A model generated the notes under the pieces. That model was not told the origin of the DNA and ran no database searches. It worked only from the letters and a program-made list of their open reading frames with translations. From contig NC_085139.1 in the NCBI RefSeq assembly GCF_024139115.2, forward strand, positions 14,045,533 through 14,109,532: DNA of 64,000 bases. Direction: 5' to 3'. Shown here one piece after another: positions 21,181 to 33,399 of this stretch (positions are counted from its first letter, which is position 1; every line of letters starts with the position of its first letter). A program made the position numbers and the translations under genes. The stretch is from Armigeres subalbatus (taxonomy: Eukaryota > Arthropoda > Insecta > Diptera > Culicidae).

Positions 21181-24100
21181 GCTTTCGGATTCCACAAAAG
21201 CATTTCTTTCGGCAGCTAAAAACCATTTCGTTCGAAAGGACAAAACAGATTCCGCTAGAAGGCCAAAACAGGTTCAGTTCAAAATCCCAAAAGAATTTCG
21301 CTTCCGATTAACAGGGTTTTATTCGGGAGTACAAAAAAGATTTGGTTTAGAAGTTCAAAAAAATCAATTCGGAAATCTAAAAAGAATTCTTTTCGTAAAC
21401 CCAGAGGGATTCCGTATGGAAACCTAAAAATCTCTGTTCGTAAGCCCAAAAAAAGTTCGTTCCCAATCCTTTTTATTCTAAGAAAATTTCCGAATGGAAT
21501 CCTTTTGGACTTTTGAACGAAATTCTTTTGGGCTTTGATAACAATCCTTCTTTGCTTCCTAACACAATCCTTTTTGACTTCCGGTTGGACTTATTTTGGA
21601 ATATTTGGGCTTTCGAACGACTTCTGAACAGAACCCTTTTGGGTTTTCGAACGGATTTTTCCTAGACTTCCGAACAAGAAATTGATGAACATGAACTTCA
21701 TTAACAAGATGTAATTAGTTTTTCACTCAGTTTGGGTTTCCGAACAGAATTCTTCTGGGCTTCCGCACGAAATCCTTCTGGGCTTTTTAACGGAATTAGT
21801 TTAGATTTCCGGACGAGATCTGTTGGGCTTCCGAGCGGAATTCTTTTGGGCTTCCGATCGGAATTTTTTTGGGCTTCTAAAACGGGAGTTTATAGAACTT
21901 CCGAACGAAATTCTTTTGAGCTTTTGAACGAAATTGTTTTGAGTTTCTGAACGGAACGCTTTTAGGCTTCCAAGCGATATTCTCCTGAGCCTCCGAACAG
22001 AATCTGTTTGAATTTTCCAAACAAGATAATTTTTGACCTTCCTTTAATACTTCCGAACAAGATTTTTTGGGACTCTGAACATAATCCTTTCGGGTTTCAA
22101 ATCGATATCGATTTGATATTAAGGCTTCCGAACGGAAGCTTTTGAACGGAAATATTTTGGATTTCCAAACAATATTTTGGTCTTCTGAATGAAATCCTTT
22201 TGGGCCTTCGTACAGATTCATTTGAATCTTCCGTTCGGGATCTTTTAGGAATTACAAACAGAATTATTTTGAGCTTGTGAACGGAAATCTTTTGGGCTTT
22301 TAAACGAAATTCTTTAGATTTATTTCGTTAGTTTAATCACCGTTACTCAGTATGGAGTCGTTTTGAGCTTTTGAACGAAATTGTTTTGAGTTTCTGAACG
22401 GAACGCTTTTGAGCTTCCAAGCGAAATTCTCCTGAGCCTCCGAACAGAATCTTTTCGAACGGAATCCGTTCGATTTTTCCAAACGAGACCATTTTTGAGC
22501 TTCCGAACGGAATCCTTTCTTACTTCCGAACGAGATCTTTTTGGGATTCTGATCCTAATCTTTTTGGGTTTCAAATCGGAATCTTTTAAGGTTCTGGGCT
22601 AACGGAGATATTTTGGATTTCCGAACAAGATATTTTTGGTCTTCTGAATGGAATCCTTCTGGACTTTCGGAAGATATTCATTTGTAGCTTCTGATCGGGC
22701 TCTTTTTGTACTTACGTACAGAATTATTTTGAACTTTTGAACGAAATTCTTTTGAGCTTGTGAACGGAATTCTTTTGGGCTTCTGAACGGAACTCTTTTG
22801 AGATTCCTCACGGAATTCTTCTGTGTTTCCGTACAGAATCTTTTTGGGCTTCCAAAGTGTTGAATACTGTTGAGCTTCCGATCGGATTCGTTTTGGGCTT
22901 CATATCGGAATATTCTAAGGCTTCCGAACGGAATTCCTTAGGGCTTTGAATAGAATTCTTCTAGACTTTCGATCGGAATCATTTTGAGATTCCGATTGGA
23001 ATCTTTTTAGGCTTTCGAACGAGTTCTGAACGGAACACTTTTTGGGTTTTTGAACAAAATTTCTGGGCTTCTGATCGGAATCTTTTAAGACTTCCGCACA
23101 AGTTTTTTTTTATTAACACGAACTTTGAGATGTAATCAGTTCTTCACTCATTTTGAGTTTCCGAACAGAATTCTTCCGGGCTTTTGCATGAAATTCTTTT
23201 AAGCTTTCGAACGGAATTCGTTTGGACTTCCAAATGAGATCCTTTTGGACTTACCGTCGGATTCATTTTGGGCTTCCGAACGGAAATCTTTTGACCTTTT
23301 GAACGAAATCATGTTGGGCTTCTAAACGGAACTCTTTAGAACTTCCGAACGAAATTCTTTTGCTTCTAAACGGAACGCTTTTGGGCTTCCAAGCGAAATT
23401 CTCCTGAGCCCTTCAAACAGAATCTTTTCGAACGGAATCCATTTGATTTTTTCCAAACGAGATCATTTTTAAGCTTCCGAACGGAATCCTTTCATATTTC
23501 CGAATGAGATCTTTTTGGGATTCTGAACATAATCTTTTCGGGTTTCAAATCGGAATCTTTTAAGGCTTCCGAACGGAAGACCTCTGGGCTTTTGAACAAA
23601 AATATTTTGGATTTCCGAACAAGATCGTTTTGATCTTCCAAACGGGATCTTTTTGGACATCCGAACAGAATTATTTTGAACTTTTGAACGAAATTCTTTT
23701 GAGCTTGTGAACGGAATTCTTCTGTGTCTCCGAATCTTTATAGGCTTGGAAACGGAGTATACGAACGGAATTCTTTAGGGCTTTAAATAGAATCCTTTTA
23801 GGCTTCCGCACGTAATCCTCTGTTACTTCCGATCGGATTCGTTTTGAGATTCCGATTGGAATCTTTCAAGGCTTTAGAACGACTTCTGAACGGAACTTTT
23901 TTGGCTGTCATAAGACGAGTTTAGTACAATTCCATTAAATTCCACCACCTCGTATTACTTTACATATACGTATTTCGACCTCAACTGTAAAGTCCTCGTA
24001 AGGAATTGCACTAAACTCGTCTTATGACAGTGAAAACATTTCACTAAAAAAGAGCTAAACAATTTTCTTGACTATTTTAGGGTTTTTGAACAAGATTATT

Positions 24101-25560
24101 TTGGGTTTCTGAACGTAACTTCTTTGAGCTTCCAAACGGAATCGTTTTAGACTTCCGAACATTTTTTTTCTTTGTTAGCACGAACTTTGAGATGTAATTA
24201 GTTGTTCACTCATTTTGGATTCCCGAACAATTCTTCTGCGCTTCCGCACGAAATCCTTCTGGGCTTTCGAACGGAATTCGTATGCACTTCCAAATGAGCT
24301 CCTTTTGGACTTCCCGTCGGATTCATTTTGGGCTTCCGAACGGAAATCTTTTGGACTTTTGAACGAATTTGTTTCGGGCTTCTAAACGGAACTCTTTAAA
24401 ACTTCCGAACGAAATTCTTTTGGACTTCCAAACGAATTTTTTTTTTAGCTTCCGGACGCAACTTTTTGGGCTTCCGAGCGGAATTCTTCTGAGCCTCCAA
24501 ACATAATCTTTTCAAACGGAATCCGTTTGAACCTTCCAGAAATGATCATTTTTGAGCTTCCGAACGGAGAAACGAAACGGAACAGAATTATTTTGAGCTT
24601 TTGAACGAAATTCTTCTGGACTTCTGATTGGATTTCTTTTGGGCTTTTAAACGAAATTCTTTTGGGCTTCTGAACGGAACTCTTTTGAGCTTTCGAACAG
24701 AATTCTTCTGTGTTTTCGAACGGAATCCTGTTGAGCTTCCGATCGTATTCGTTTTGGGCTTCAGATAAGGGTCTTCTGAGGCTTCCGAATGGAATTCTTT
24801 TGTGCTTTTAAACGAATTTTTATTTTTGAGCGTAATTCTTTTAGTTTTGTGAACGAAATTCTTTTGGGCTTTCGAACGGAATTCTTTTGAGTGTTTAGAC
24901 GATTGCTTGGGTTCCGAACAGAATCATTTTGCACTTCCGAACGAGATTCTTTTGAGCTTCCGAACGGATTCTTTTGAGCTTCCGAATGGAATTCTTCTGG
25001 GATTTTAAAAGAAACTTTTTAGGTCTTCCGAACTCTTCTGGGTTTCCGGACGGAATTCTTCTGGGCTTATAAAAGAAATCTTTTTTGACTTCCGAACAAA
25101 ATTGGGTTTCCAATCGAAATAATTTTGGGCTTCCGAACGGAATCCTTTTGGGCTTCTGGAAGAAACTCTTTTGGGGTGCCTTGCGGAATTTTCTTCTGAT
25201 CTTCTGAACGGAATCCGTTTGGACTTCCGAACGAGATCCCATTGGAGTTCCGAACAAAATCTTGTTTGGCTTTCGATTGGATTCATTTTGGGCTTCTGAT
25301 TGGAATCTTTTTGTGCTTCCAAACAGAATTCTATTGGCATTTGAACGAAATTCTTTGGGCATCTGATCGAAATTCTTTCGAACGGAGTTCGTTTGGATTT
25401 CAGGACATAATTCTTGTGGGCTTCTAAACGGAATCCTATTGTACTTCTGATTGAAATTTGTTTTGGCCTTCCAAAAGGAATTCTTTTGAGCTGTTGAACA
25501 AAATTCTTCTGTGCTTTTGGACGGAATACGTTTGGACTTCCGTACGAGATCCTTTAAGGT
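21180..25560. repeat. 24-bp minisatellite array with higher-order structure
   Basis: The basic unit is close to GGAATTCTTTTGGGCTTCCG plus AACG (24 bp), over about 180 degenerate copies. From 21180 to about 21470 it runs in the opposite orientation, then switches. A non-unit spacer (CACGAACTTTGAGATGTAAT...GTTCACTCATTTTG) recurs near 21690, 23110 and 24175, and a segment with CCAAGCGAAATTCTCCTGAG recurs near 21975, 22415, 23390 and 24475. Blocks of many units have therefore been duplicated together. Since 24 is divisible by 3, the array yields false 8-residue-periodic ORFs on the minus strand. Confidence 0.9.
23905..24055. mobile_element. Dispersed hairpin repeat, copy 2, inside the minisatellite
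   Basis: CTGTCATAAGACGAGTTTAGT at 23908 is mirrored by ACTAAACTCGTCTTATGACAG near 24010, with CGTATTTCGACCTCAACTGTAAAG between. The 24-bp array resumes after it, so it landed within the satellite. Confidence 0.75.
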
Positions 25561-25595
25561 GACTTTGGGAGGAACTACACATCAAGTTTTTTTTG

Positions 25596-25647
25596 TGTGT
25601 CTTTATTAGGGAGATTTTCAGCCCGAGGCTGGCTCGTCTCCGTACAC
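25596..25647 (-). mobile_element. 3' terminal fragment of a non-LTR retroelement (copy 2 of 4)
   Basis: GTCTTTATTAGGGAGATTTTCAGCCCGAGGCTGG... on the plus strand is the reverse of an AATAAAGAC terminus, almost identical to 43543-43592. Confidence 0.6.
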
Positions 25648-25830
25648 ATCATGTTATTTTTCCTATCTTTTGTCTCATTCTATCTTATCACCTCGTAATG
25701 TTAGGACGGTGAATTTTGATTTTCAGTAGTGTGATGTAACTGTAAGCAAGTTAGCACGCGCCATAGAAAAAAATATTAGGATCGATGATGGAAATGATGA
25801 TGCTTTGATTATTGTTTGTGCTTTCCGTAT

Positions 25831-25990
25831 TAGGGGCCGTTCACAAATCACGTAACGCTTTAGGATGAGTGAGGGGGTGAGGCCGAGCGTTGCGATCCGT
25901 TCAAAAATATAAACCTTTCATACAAATTGTGTTACGATGGAGAGGGTGGGGGTCAAAAATCATCAAATTTAGCGTTACGTAATTTTTTTT
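25831..25990. mobile_element. Palindromic MITE, 'ACGTAACGCT' family
   Basis: TAGGGGCCGTTCACAAATCACGTAACGC is matched at the right by TTAGCGTTACGTAATT. The middle holds TTCATACAAATTGTGTTACG and a G-rich tract. Related copies lie at 26724-26897 and 52080-52236. Confidence 0.75.
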
Positions 25991-26280
25991 AAGAAACCTT
26001 ACGCTAAAGCTTCCAAATGGAAACCCAAAACAACTACGTGACGGATTGTTTTTGGGCTTCCAATCGAAATATTTTTGGACTTCCAAACGAACGAATTTTA
26101 GACTTCTGAACGGAATTCTTTAGGACTTACGAACGAGATCCTTTTGGAATTCCGATCGGAACCCTTTTGGGCTTCCAAACGAAATTCTTTTGGATTTTTG
26201 GACGTCATCTTTTGAGCTTCTGAACGAAACTCTTTTGAATTTCCGAACTGATTTCTTTTGGTCTTCTCTATTGTTTCCAA
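25991..26280. repeat. Tail of the 24-bp minisatellite
   Basis: The CTTCCAAACGAAATTCTTTTGG-type unit continues for about ten copies beyond the inserted LINE tail and MITE, showing these elements split an older array. Confidence 0.8.
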
Positions 26281-26529
26281 TAAATTGTATTGTTCTTGTA
26301 TAGTTCACACAAATTAACTTAGGATTTTTTTCTTTACGAGTTATCATTCAATTGTCTCTCCTCTAAAGTGAACATGCTTTTTGTCGCTGAAAATGCAAAA
26401 ACAAGCAAAAAAATAGGTTAACGATGTTGTCCTTGTCCTTATTGGCAAAGGATGAAGATAATATTACGTCCAATTTTATCTGCTACAAATATGATGCTGT
26501 TTGTTGTGAACTTTTCGGAATGCGATCAT

Positions 26530-26665
26530 TTGTATGTTGAAGTCTCAAGTCGAGTCAAGTACGAGACACTGAAGACGGCCTTACTGTTGAGGTCGAAATA
26601 CGTATCTGTCAAGTTACAATTAAGTGGTGGAATTCAATGGGATTGTACAAACTCGTCTTATGAAA
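26530..26665. mobile_element. Dispersed hairpin repeat, copy 3
   Basis: CGAGTCAAGTACGAGACACTG, then GTTGAGGTCGAAATACGTATCTG and TACAAACTCGTCTTATGA, in the same order as at 20275-20470. Confidence 0.7.
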
Positions 26666-26723
26666 AACAATGTTTGTTTACGCTCCCGATTTAGCCTATT
26701 TTAGGGAATGTTGGGACTCTGCA

Positions 26724-26897
26724 TAGGGAGCATCCATAAATTGCGTAACTCTCAGGGGAGGGAGGTGGTTTCCCGAAGTGTGACAATCCATACAAAAAAA
26801 ATAATGATTAATACAAAAAGTGTGACATAGGGGGGGGGGGGTTGGGTTGGTTGAAAATGGCCAATTTTTGCGTTAAGTAATTAATGGATTTTCCCAT
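26724..26897. mobile_element. Palindromic MITE, 'ACGTAACGCT' family
   Basis: TAGGGAGCATCCATAAATTGCG at the left pairs with the complement of TGCGTTAAGTAATTAATGGA at the right. The centre has TACAAAAAGTGTGACAT and a ten-base G run. Confidence 0.75.
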
Positions 26898-27847
26898 ATC
26901 AGAAATTAAAAAGCAAGATATTTTTATGATATTTTTGGACATTTGAGAAAAATGTTTATAGAAACGAAAAATATATAAAACTTGTTTTGGAATAATTTTA
27001 ACATACATCAGCTAAAATTGTAGATTTCTTAGAAATTGCCCTAACGAGGAAATGTGGGCGAGATTTCGATTCACAATGATGTAGCTTGGAGAGCTATCGA
27101 GGGGTTCACTCCAAAATTGAATTGCTGATTGAAGCGCAAGAACGGTCATATATCAGTCGAAAAAGCGCGACGAATTGAGTTAATGTCTGTATATGTGTAT
27201 GTATGTGTTCCTTAATCTACTCGTACCTCTACTGTACTTAATCTACTGTACCTTAATCTACTCGCCTACAAGATATTAATCTTGTAGCGAGGTATCTTGG
27301 TCCAGTGTTTCTCTTGAAAAAGAGCCTAATCAGTCGTTGCGTTCAACAATTATGTTCAAAATACTATAATTTCTTAAAGTAGATATAAAAACCACTTATC
27401 GGCAGATATACATATCCGATTTGTTAGTAACAAGTTGCCATTGACGGGAATTTTAGCAATTCATATGAATAAATGTGAATAACGGAACATATCTACCTAA
27501 CAGTGCTTTCTTTGACTTTTCTTTTCTATTGTTACATCATAATAGATATTTTTCAAACAGGTCTAGCTTGGAAACGTGCAAATATGTGCGAAATTTCCTG
27601 ACGCTCCCTGGAAGGTCTGACGACACTCTAAAATACGGTACATGTGAAGTGACGACGACATGCGGCAACAAGAGACTTTTTTCATTCCCAAAATCGACAA
27701 ATTTTCAGAAATTTTCAATCCCGTGGCTAAAAAAATGCAAATTTTTCTACTGTAAAAGTTGCTATGGGAAGGTTTTGGTATAAGTATGTATGTAGTTAAT
27801 AACATAGAACATGTCATACGGTGTAGATAGATATGTGTTTTTTCTTT
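26898..27847. other. AT-rich non-coding stretch
   Basis: No gene. A short hairpin GCCTACAAGATATTAATCTTGTAGCG lies near 27262-27290 and a CTTAATCTACTCGTAC repeat near 27213-27265. ORFs at 27475-27850 overlap on both strands and have no domain. Confidence 0.45.
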
Positions 27848-28027
27848 CAAAACGATTTTTATGATTTTGTAAACGAAGACGTTTGACGTCTATTTCCCTA
27901 ATCTGATAGCAAATCCATGCAATCCAACAGCATCAACAGATAGCGGAATGGGTGGGTGTGCTATCAGATTTCACAAATCGACGTTTGAATCTTTGTTTAC
28001 AGATAATAAAGCAGATAAGTCGTTTTG
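27848..28027. mobile_element. 180-bp MITE
   Basis: CAAAACGATTTTTATG at the left and its counterpart ending TCGTTTTG at 28027 are inverted. Further in, TAAACGAAGACGTTTGACG pairs with CGACGTTTGAATCTTTGTTTA, and CTGATAGCAAAT with GCTATCAGATTT. Confidence 0.75.
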
Positions 28028-28099
28028 AAAATGTGTCCTTGATTTGTTCGTTAGCGATGTTATTCTGTTGTAGTAACTCAATTGTAACCTAATTAAGTC

Positions 28100-28900
28100 C
28101 TAGGGTAGAACCCTTAATTCTGCACCTTTTTGTATGCCAAAATGTTTACACATTCACTAATAAAAATACGGTGTGACCCGGTTTCTGAATGTCGAAAAAC
28201 ATATTGAAAATATGCACGTAACAAAAACAGGTAGTTCCAATCTGGGACTTTCCAATGACAATCAAACGCTATTGTTAGTACATGTTTTGGTAATATGGCC
28301 TTATACTTATATAATGCCAATAAGAAGTAGATGAAGAACATTTTTTAAACTTGACTCGTTTCAAATTGAAAAATCATGCAAAAAATGCCTTTATCGTTCA
28401 ATTACGTATTTTACAGCGATTTTGCTGTTCCTTAATGTAAAAATATGTATTTGTGTACTTACAAAGAGAAATAATTGAATGAAATAGGACTAACCCGTCT
28501 TATGACAAGTAACAAAATGCTATTTCTGGAATCGTAAAAAATATTTTAAGAGAATTGCTGTGTAATTCAGTTCTTTGTACTGGCTACGTATGTTGATATT
28601 GATTAGATTAGAAAAATGCTGCAAATCATGTCCACGTTTTCGATATCAATCCAATTGAGGTGATTTGAGCATATTTCCTTTGGGTTCTTATTAACAGAAT
28701 TTGCGATCAAGTGTGACATATCCGAATTTTAACAAAATCAGTTTATGAATAAAAGTACAAAATAATATTATAAACTTACCTTAAATAAAGTATTAAAATT
28801 TAAAGGTTCAATATTCAGTTTAACGAGCCAATGATGGCAACAATTTCCATGGAGACGAGTCAAATCAACTTGACTAACATAATAGACACAATTCTCGTTA
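28100..28900. other. AT-rich non-coding stretch
   Basis: Nothing coding was recognised. CCCGTCTTATGACAAGT near 28495 is a scrap of the dispersed hairpin family. Confidence 0.45.
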
Positions 28901-30950
28901 TTTTGCCCCATCTTTATGAGTTCTGATTGCGTAGCATTTCTGCGATTCCGTTCTGGAAACCCCCTTTCAAACCTTCCTATGTTGAGAGCACCAACAGCGC
29001 GTGGTTCGCCGTATTTTTTTTTGTGGATGGATTCTGTATTCCTCCCCAATGCCCACACTTCCACCCACCCACTACCATCATCCACCTGAAGAAGAACCCA
29101 TTTGTTATTCGGGTGTATATCGCACCTATCTTCTCAGTTCCCTCCGTTCTGATTGCGCTCCGATCCGAGAACCTTCTTTCCGCACACAACACAGGCAATG
29201 ATGTTTTGCCTCCGTTCAGTCCGCACGAGAGGCAATAAGCAGAGCCCGGCCACCTTGCGCGAGGCTACCGATGAATAGAAGCTTTTAGTTTAACTTTGAC
29301 TTGTGCTACGGTCGGTAACAGAACAACACTACCGGTTCTTGTTCGATCTGTCGTGATCGTCGTCGTCATCGGATATCAACGTGCGTGAGTGCGTGACGCA
29401 AGTTTACCGAATCGTGTAGTGGTCGATTTGTTTTGGTTAATTCGTTTGTTTCGTTCAGGGTGGAAGGAAATAGGAAATCAAAGTGCGCGGTTTTTCGATT
29501 TTGTTGTGTTCTTGTTCGTCATAGCAATCTTGGATGCTGCACGCCAAACATACGAAGCAAAGTGGTAGATCTTCACGATCGCGATCTGATGTGGAAAAGA
29601 GCTACACTATGATGTTGCCTTAAACGATCTGTGGTGTTGAGCGGAGTGATTATAAATAGATAGACTGTGATAGTTTCAACCTGCAGAGGATATTATCAGC
29701 CGAAGCATTGGCTACGAGCTTTGGCTTCCGCCGACCGTTGGAACATGCCAACAACGTTGGACGGTTCGAGCTGTTCAGGACGTCCCTTGAAGTGAGTAGT
29801 GAGAAATCCGTCTCAATATAACCGGCAATGATTCCAAGCTGAGCCGAAAGCCGATCCAACCGTGTGTCCAATTTATGATACACGTTTCCAGCCAAGCAAC
29901 CACTCAACGTGGTTTGAAGCTGTTAAAGATGAATTTTCGTGCACGTTTGTTCCGCGACGCGGCCACTTTTTTTGTCGTCGTCGTCGCCGTCGTCCGTCCG
30001 TGTATCCGCGTTCATAACACGCTTAATTGCGTACGTACGATGTGACCTTTACTTGGTCGCGCGCAGATGGCGCAAAAACGCTAGGTACCTACTACGGCTC
30101 TAATGCTGCTGCGGTGGTTCGCGTACGCGAGTACAATTTTCGGGCTCTTCGTGCCCATATGAGTGCGGCATTATTCGCGCTATTAACGAGAGTTTGTTCC
30201 TTGTGGACCTTTGGCAAGGCCACTGTGTCACTACCACCGGGCTCGAAGAACGCTTTTTGTTCGGCATCACGATCCGCACGGTTTATCTGACGTTGAGTGA
30301 AGTACATTAGAACAGTTTCAAACCGACATGGTTAGGGTAGTGTCACCAGCTATAGCGTTATCGAACCCTATTCGATTTTCAATGAACCGTTTAGTTATTT
30401 TGTATCTAAGCGCAACATCTTTTATACTCGTAAACTTCTGCGTGATAACTAAACGATCCTACCCGCAGAACGCCGTCAAAACTGTCGAACGTGTCAAAAG
30501 TCAAGAGGAGCGATAAAAAGTCGTTCAACAGCACAATAATAGCACCCAATAACCACCACACTGACACCACTCGATCCAAGCCAGAAGAGTACCCGTTTGT
30601 TATAATCAATCAAATCGTTCCTTTCAGCAGAGGTCTTCTGTTGTCTGATGACCGAACTGACTGAATGTTGTTTTTGTACGATTCCTTCATTATTTGGGAT
30701 AATTTGTATTGGGGGGTGACGTTCGCCTCCTTGCTTCTGCTACATCTTATAAACGCTTGTTCTTTTTTACCACTCGTAAGATCCCGCTCAATTCGAGGTT
30801 TGTGGTTTTTGCTAATGGGCTTCACTCTACTGGGGAGCCTTTTTTGTCATTGTTCTGTACGGTTGATGTACCCATTTGGCTGGAGCTAGCGAAAGACGCG
30901 CCCGTTGAAGTAAGTTGAGCGACCACTACAAGTACTTAGCATAGAGTGAT
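28901..30950. promoter_or_regulatory. Repeat-poor, CpG-rich block: candidate upstream promoter/5' UTR region
   Basis: Between repeat-rich flanks this 2-kb stretch is rich in CpG and CGTCGTCGTC motifs (e.g. 29350-29400, 29960-30010), with no repeat copies elsewhere in the window. A possible splice acceptor (TTTGTTTCGTTCAG) lies at 29447-29460. Several overlapping short ORFs exist on both strands, none with a domain. It could hold an upstream non-coding exon of cnc, which in flies uses several promoters. No direct proof. Confidence 0.3.
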
Positions 30951-31454
30951 CCGGTTGAAGATAGGGAATTTCCTACCCAAATATGTATGTCGAGATGGAA
31001 GTGCTGTTTTGCTCGGAGCAGCAGTTGGAGGAAGCTGCCAGGAAGAACAATGCAAAGCAGGCATTACCAATCATTACTCGTTTAATTTTAGATAAAGGAC
31101 TAAAGGAACAATTGTGTTTGTTCGAATGTACTCGACTTTTTTGACGACCGACAGAAGGAATTCTTAATAGTCGGGTTGTTTTTGGAATTTATCCTCACAC
31201 TGTTTCGGCAAGATACGAAGGCGTGCATGGTGCTTTGTATCGTAATACGGAGATAAATTTATTGATCTCTGCTGGTGTCAACTTGTTTTCAAATTCGTTG
31301 GTATGTGTTTTTTAATTAAATAATAAGTTGGATTCGTTGCCCTTAATTTATATCTAAAAAAGTCGTATGACCATTCACTAACGTTAGCGGTAATCGTAAA
31401 AATGGAGAAAGGGTTTTAACGTCATTCTTTATTATTTTTGTAACCTAATTTACC
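30951..31454. other. Non-coding stretch
   Basis: I see nothing coding or repeated here. Confidence 0.4.
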
Positions 31455-31560
31455 CATATCGAGTCGAGTACGAAATACTGAAGTACAAAACACTAGAATA
31501 CTAAGTTGAGGACAAAAACCTATCTGTTTAGTTACAATCATGCCGTCTGCCCTTATAAGC
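31455..31560. mobile_element. Dispersed hairpin repeat, copy 4 (decayed)
   Basis: ATCGAGTCGAGTACGAAATACTG and AGTTGAGGACAAAAACCTATCTG match the 20275 and 26530 copies with more changes. Confidence 0.5.
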
Positions 31561-31588
31561 TATAGCTTGCACACTTAAATCATAGAAT

Positions 31589-31751
31589 GATCCATAAACA
31601 TTTTTCGATGGTACCGGCGATCAATTCATCATGAGTGAAACCTCCTCAAAAAGTGAAGATGATCCATAAAAGAAGGCCCCATGATCCATAACATCAGATA
31701 ATTGTACCAATAAAATCATAAACTTGAAAATGCATCGAACATTTATGGATC
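31589..31751. mobile_element. 163-bp MITE
   Basis: GATCCATAAACATTTTTCGATG at the left pairs with CATCGAACATTTATGGATC at the right. GATCCATAA also recurs inside. Confidence 0.7.
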
Positions 31752-32209
31752 GTTGTTTCAATCAATGATAAAAAACATTTTGCCGGATTAAATCGAAGAG
31801 TACTGACTCTTCGCTAGTTTTTATGTTTTTGGACTTTTATGTTCCGCGTATTCAGTATTCGTTTTCATTTTATTATTCTGATTCAAAAATCACATTTAAA
31901 ATGACTGAGACTGCTCAGATCTTACAGTTTCTTCTTAGTTAGTAGGACAATATCATCAGCCGAATCTATGTCATTCGACTGCTCCATAGTAATACGCTAC
32001 TAGAGCAGCCCACTGTTTGGAACACAGTCAATCGCACTCATCACGATCTTGTCGATTGCAATGAGGAACAGGTCCCTGCATGTACTGCGAACTGCATGGA
32101 ATGTCCATGACAATTTTGACGCATCCTATAGATAACCATTTAATAAACGTGATGCAACTTTTTTCGAATATTTTGGGTCAAATTTAAAAAATATTTACTT
32201 CCATTATTG
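31752..32209. other. Non-coding stretch
   Basis: No gene or repeat recognised. Confidence 0.4.
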
Positions 32210-32270
32210 GTCAGAAAGCGTCGTGGGTTCGAGTCCCATCGAAGGGAAAGTGGTTATATCCAATATTTTT
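32210..32270 (+). mobile_element. SINE fragment with a Pol III B box
   Basis: GTCGTGGGTTCGAGTCCCATC is a tRNA T-arm-like B box, followed by a short non-tRNA body. The head is truncated. Confidence 0.55.
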
Positions 32271-32289
32271 TCAAATCAATATCTTGGGG

Positions 32290-32445
32290 TCTCCAGTAGC
32301 CTTGCGAGCAAAGACATAAGATTGCCACTCCAGAGATGGCGAGTTCGATTCACGGTCCGGTCTAGGATGTTTTCGGGTTGGAAACTTTCTCGACACCCTG
32401 GGCATAGTGTATTCATTAATGCTAATAGAATACTATATTGAAAAG
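32290..32445 (+). mobile_element. tRNA-derived SINE (copy 2 of 3)
   Basis: GAGTTCGATTCACGGTCCGG (B box) is followed by TCTAGGATGTTTTCGGGTTGG, TCTCGACACCCTGGGCATAG, the same body as 10255-10445 and 48890-49030. The head-most part is decayed. Confidence 0.8.
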
Positions 32446-32692
32446 CAGGCCAAGTTCCAGTTGGAATGTAGAGCCATTGAAGATCTTCCCCATAATGTAC
32501 ATATTCACATATGAGTTTTCAGAATATTTGTAAATTAATGTCCAAGCCGGTTGTTTATTCCCCAGAATATAGGCAATTCACTTTGATAGAACACCAAATT
32601 TCGTTAGCACAAATGAACCATTTTTGAAACGCTTTTTATTGAAAATCACCTAGGAAAGAACGTATATTTAGTTTATAGAAATGTTAGGCCCT

Positions 32693-32821
32693 CAGTACAC
32701 TGTTTGTCATGATGACAAATATTTGTCAAGTTTATCCGGATATCTATCAGACTGACCAGAAATCGACATAGATATCAGGCTGACTTGACAAATATTTGTC
32801 ATTATGACAAACAGTGTACTG
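32693..32821. mobile_element. 129-bp MITE with about 39-bp near-perfect arms
   Basis: CAGTACACTGTTTGTCATGA and the complement TCATGACAAACAGTGTACTG-type end at 32821 form long arms (also ATGACAAATATTTGTCAAG). Young by its low divergence between arms. Confidence 0.85.
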
Positions 32822-33014
32822 ATAGCTTTAGTCCTGTCGTCGAGAAAAGGTCAGAAAACCCAGGAAAAGTGTGAAATTTGCAATGTGATAATAATTATTA
32901 TTAATACCAGCGTGGCTCAAAATCAAACGACTTTGGCGTCTGACATATGCTGGGGCTTATGTAGGATTCTAATCATAAGCAAACACCGAATAAAAAAGCA
33001 AGAAATTAGTTAAG

Positions 33015-33175
33015 TAGGGGAACTGCTCCTGGACTTCATCTCATGGCTCCGATGTTCGTCCTGTCAAAAACAACGCAATGGAAAGGAGTTTGGTTTGTTT
33101 ATTATTTTTGTGATTTTTTCAGAAGTGAGCACGCTTGTTGACAAAAAAAAGCGTCGAAATTGGTACCGTATTTAC
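33015..33175 (+). mobile_element. TA-flanked MITE, partial second copy of the 7176 family
   Basis: It starts TA-GGGGAACTGCTCC and carries GGTTTGTTTATTATTTTTG and GTGAGCACGCTTGTTGACA, matching the complement of 7176-7388. The right terminus is lost. Confidence 0.75.
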
Positions 33176-33399
33176 GACACCCCGACGACGATATACGTAA
33201 CTTAAAAATTGCAAAAAAAAAACTGAATAGTTTGAAATATAAAAAAAAACAATTTTGCTTATAATTTCTAGAATAGTCTACAGGAGGGCCCCACGAGTCT
33301 AAAAACTTCAACATGGTTGTTGTATCATTCAAGTTCACAAGTTCAAGGGTAAGGCGAAACTTTACGGAACTGGACGAAGTTATTACCGCTACGAGCTTG

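Noticed and set aside
20490..26350. Many ORFs of 60-155 codons on both strands
   Set aside because: They are read-through of 12- and 24-bp repeats whose length is a multiple of three; the proteins are 4- or 8-residue periodic and follow the DNA unit.
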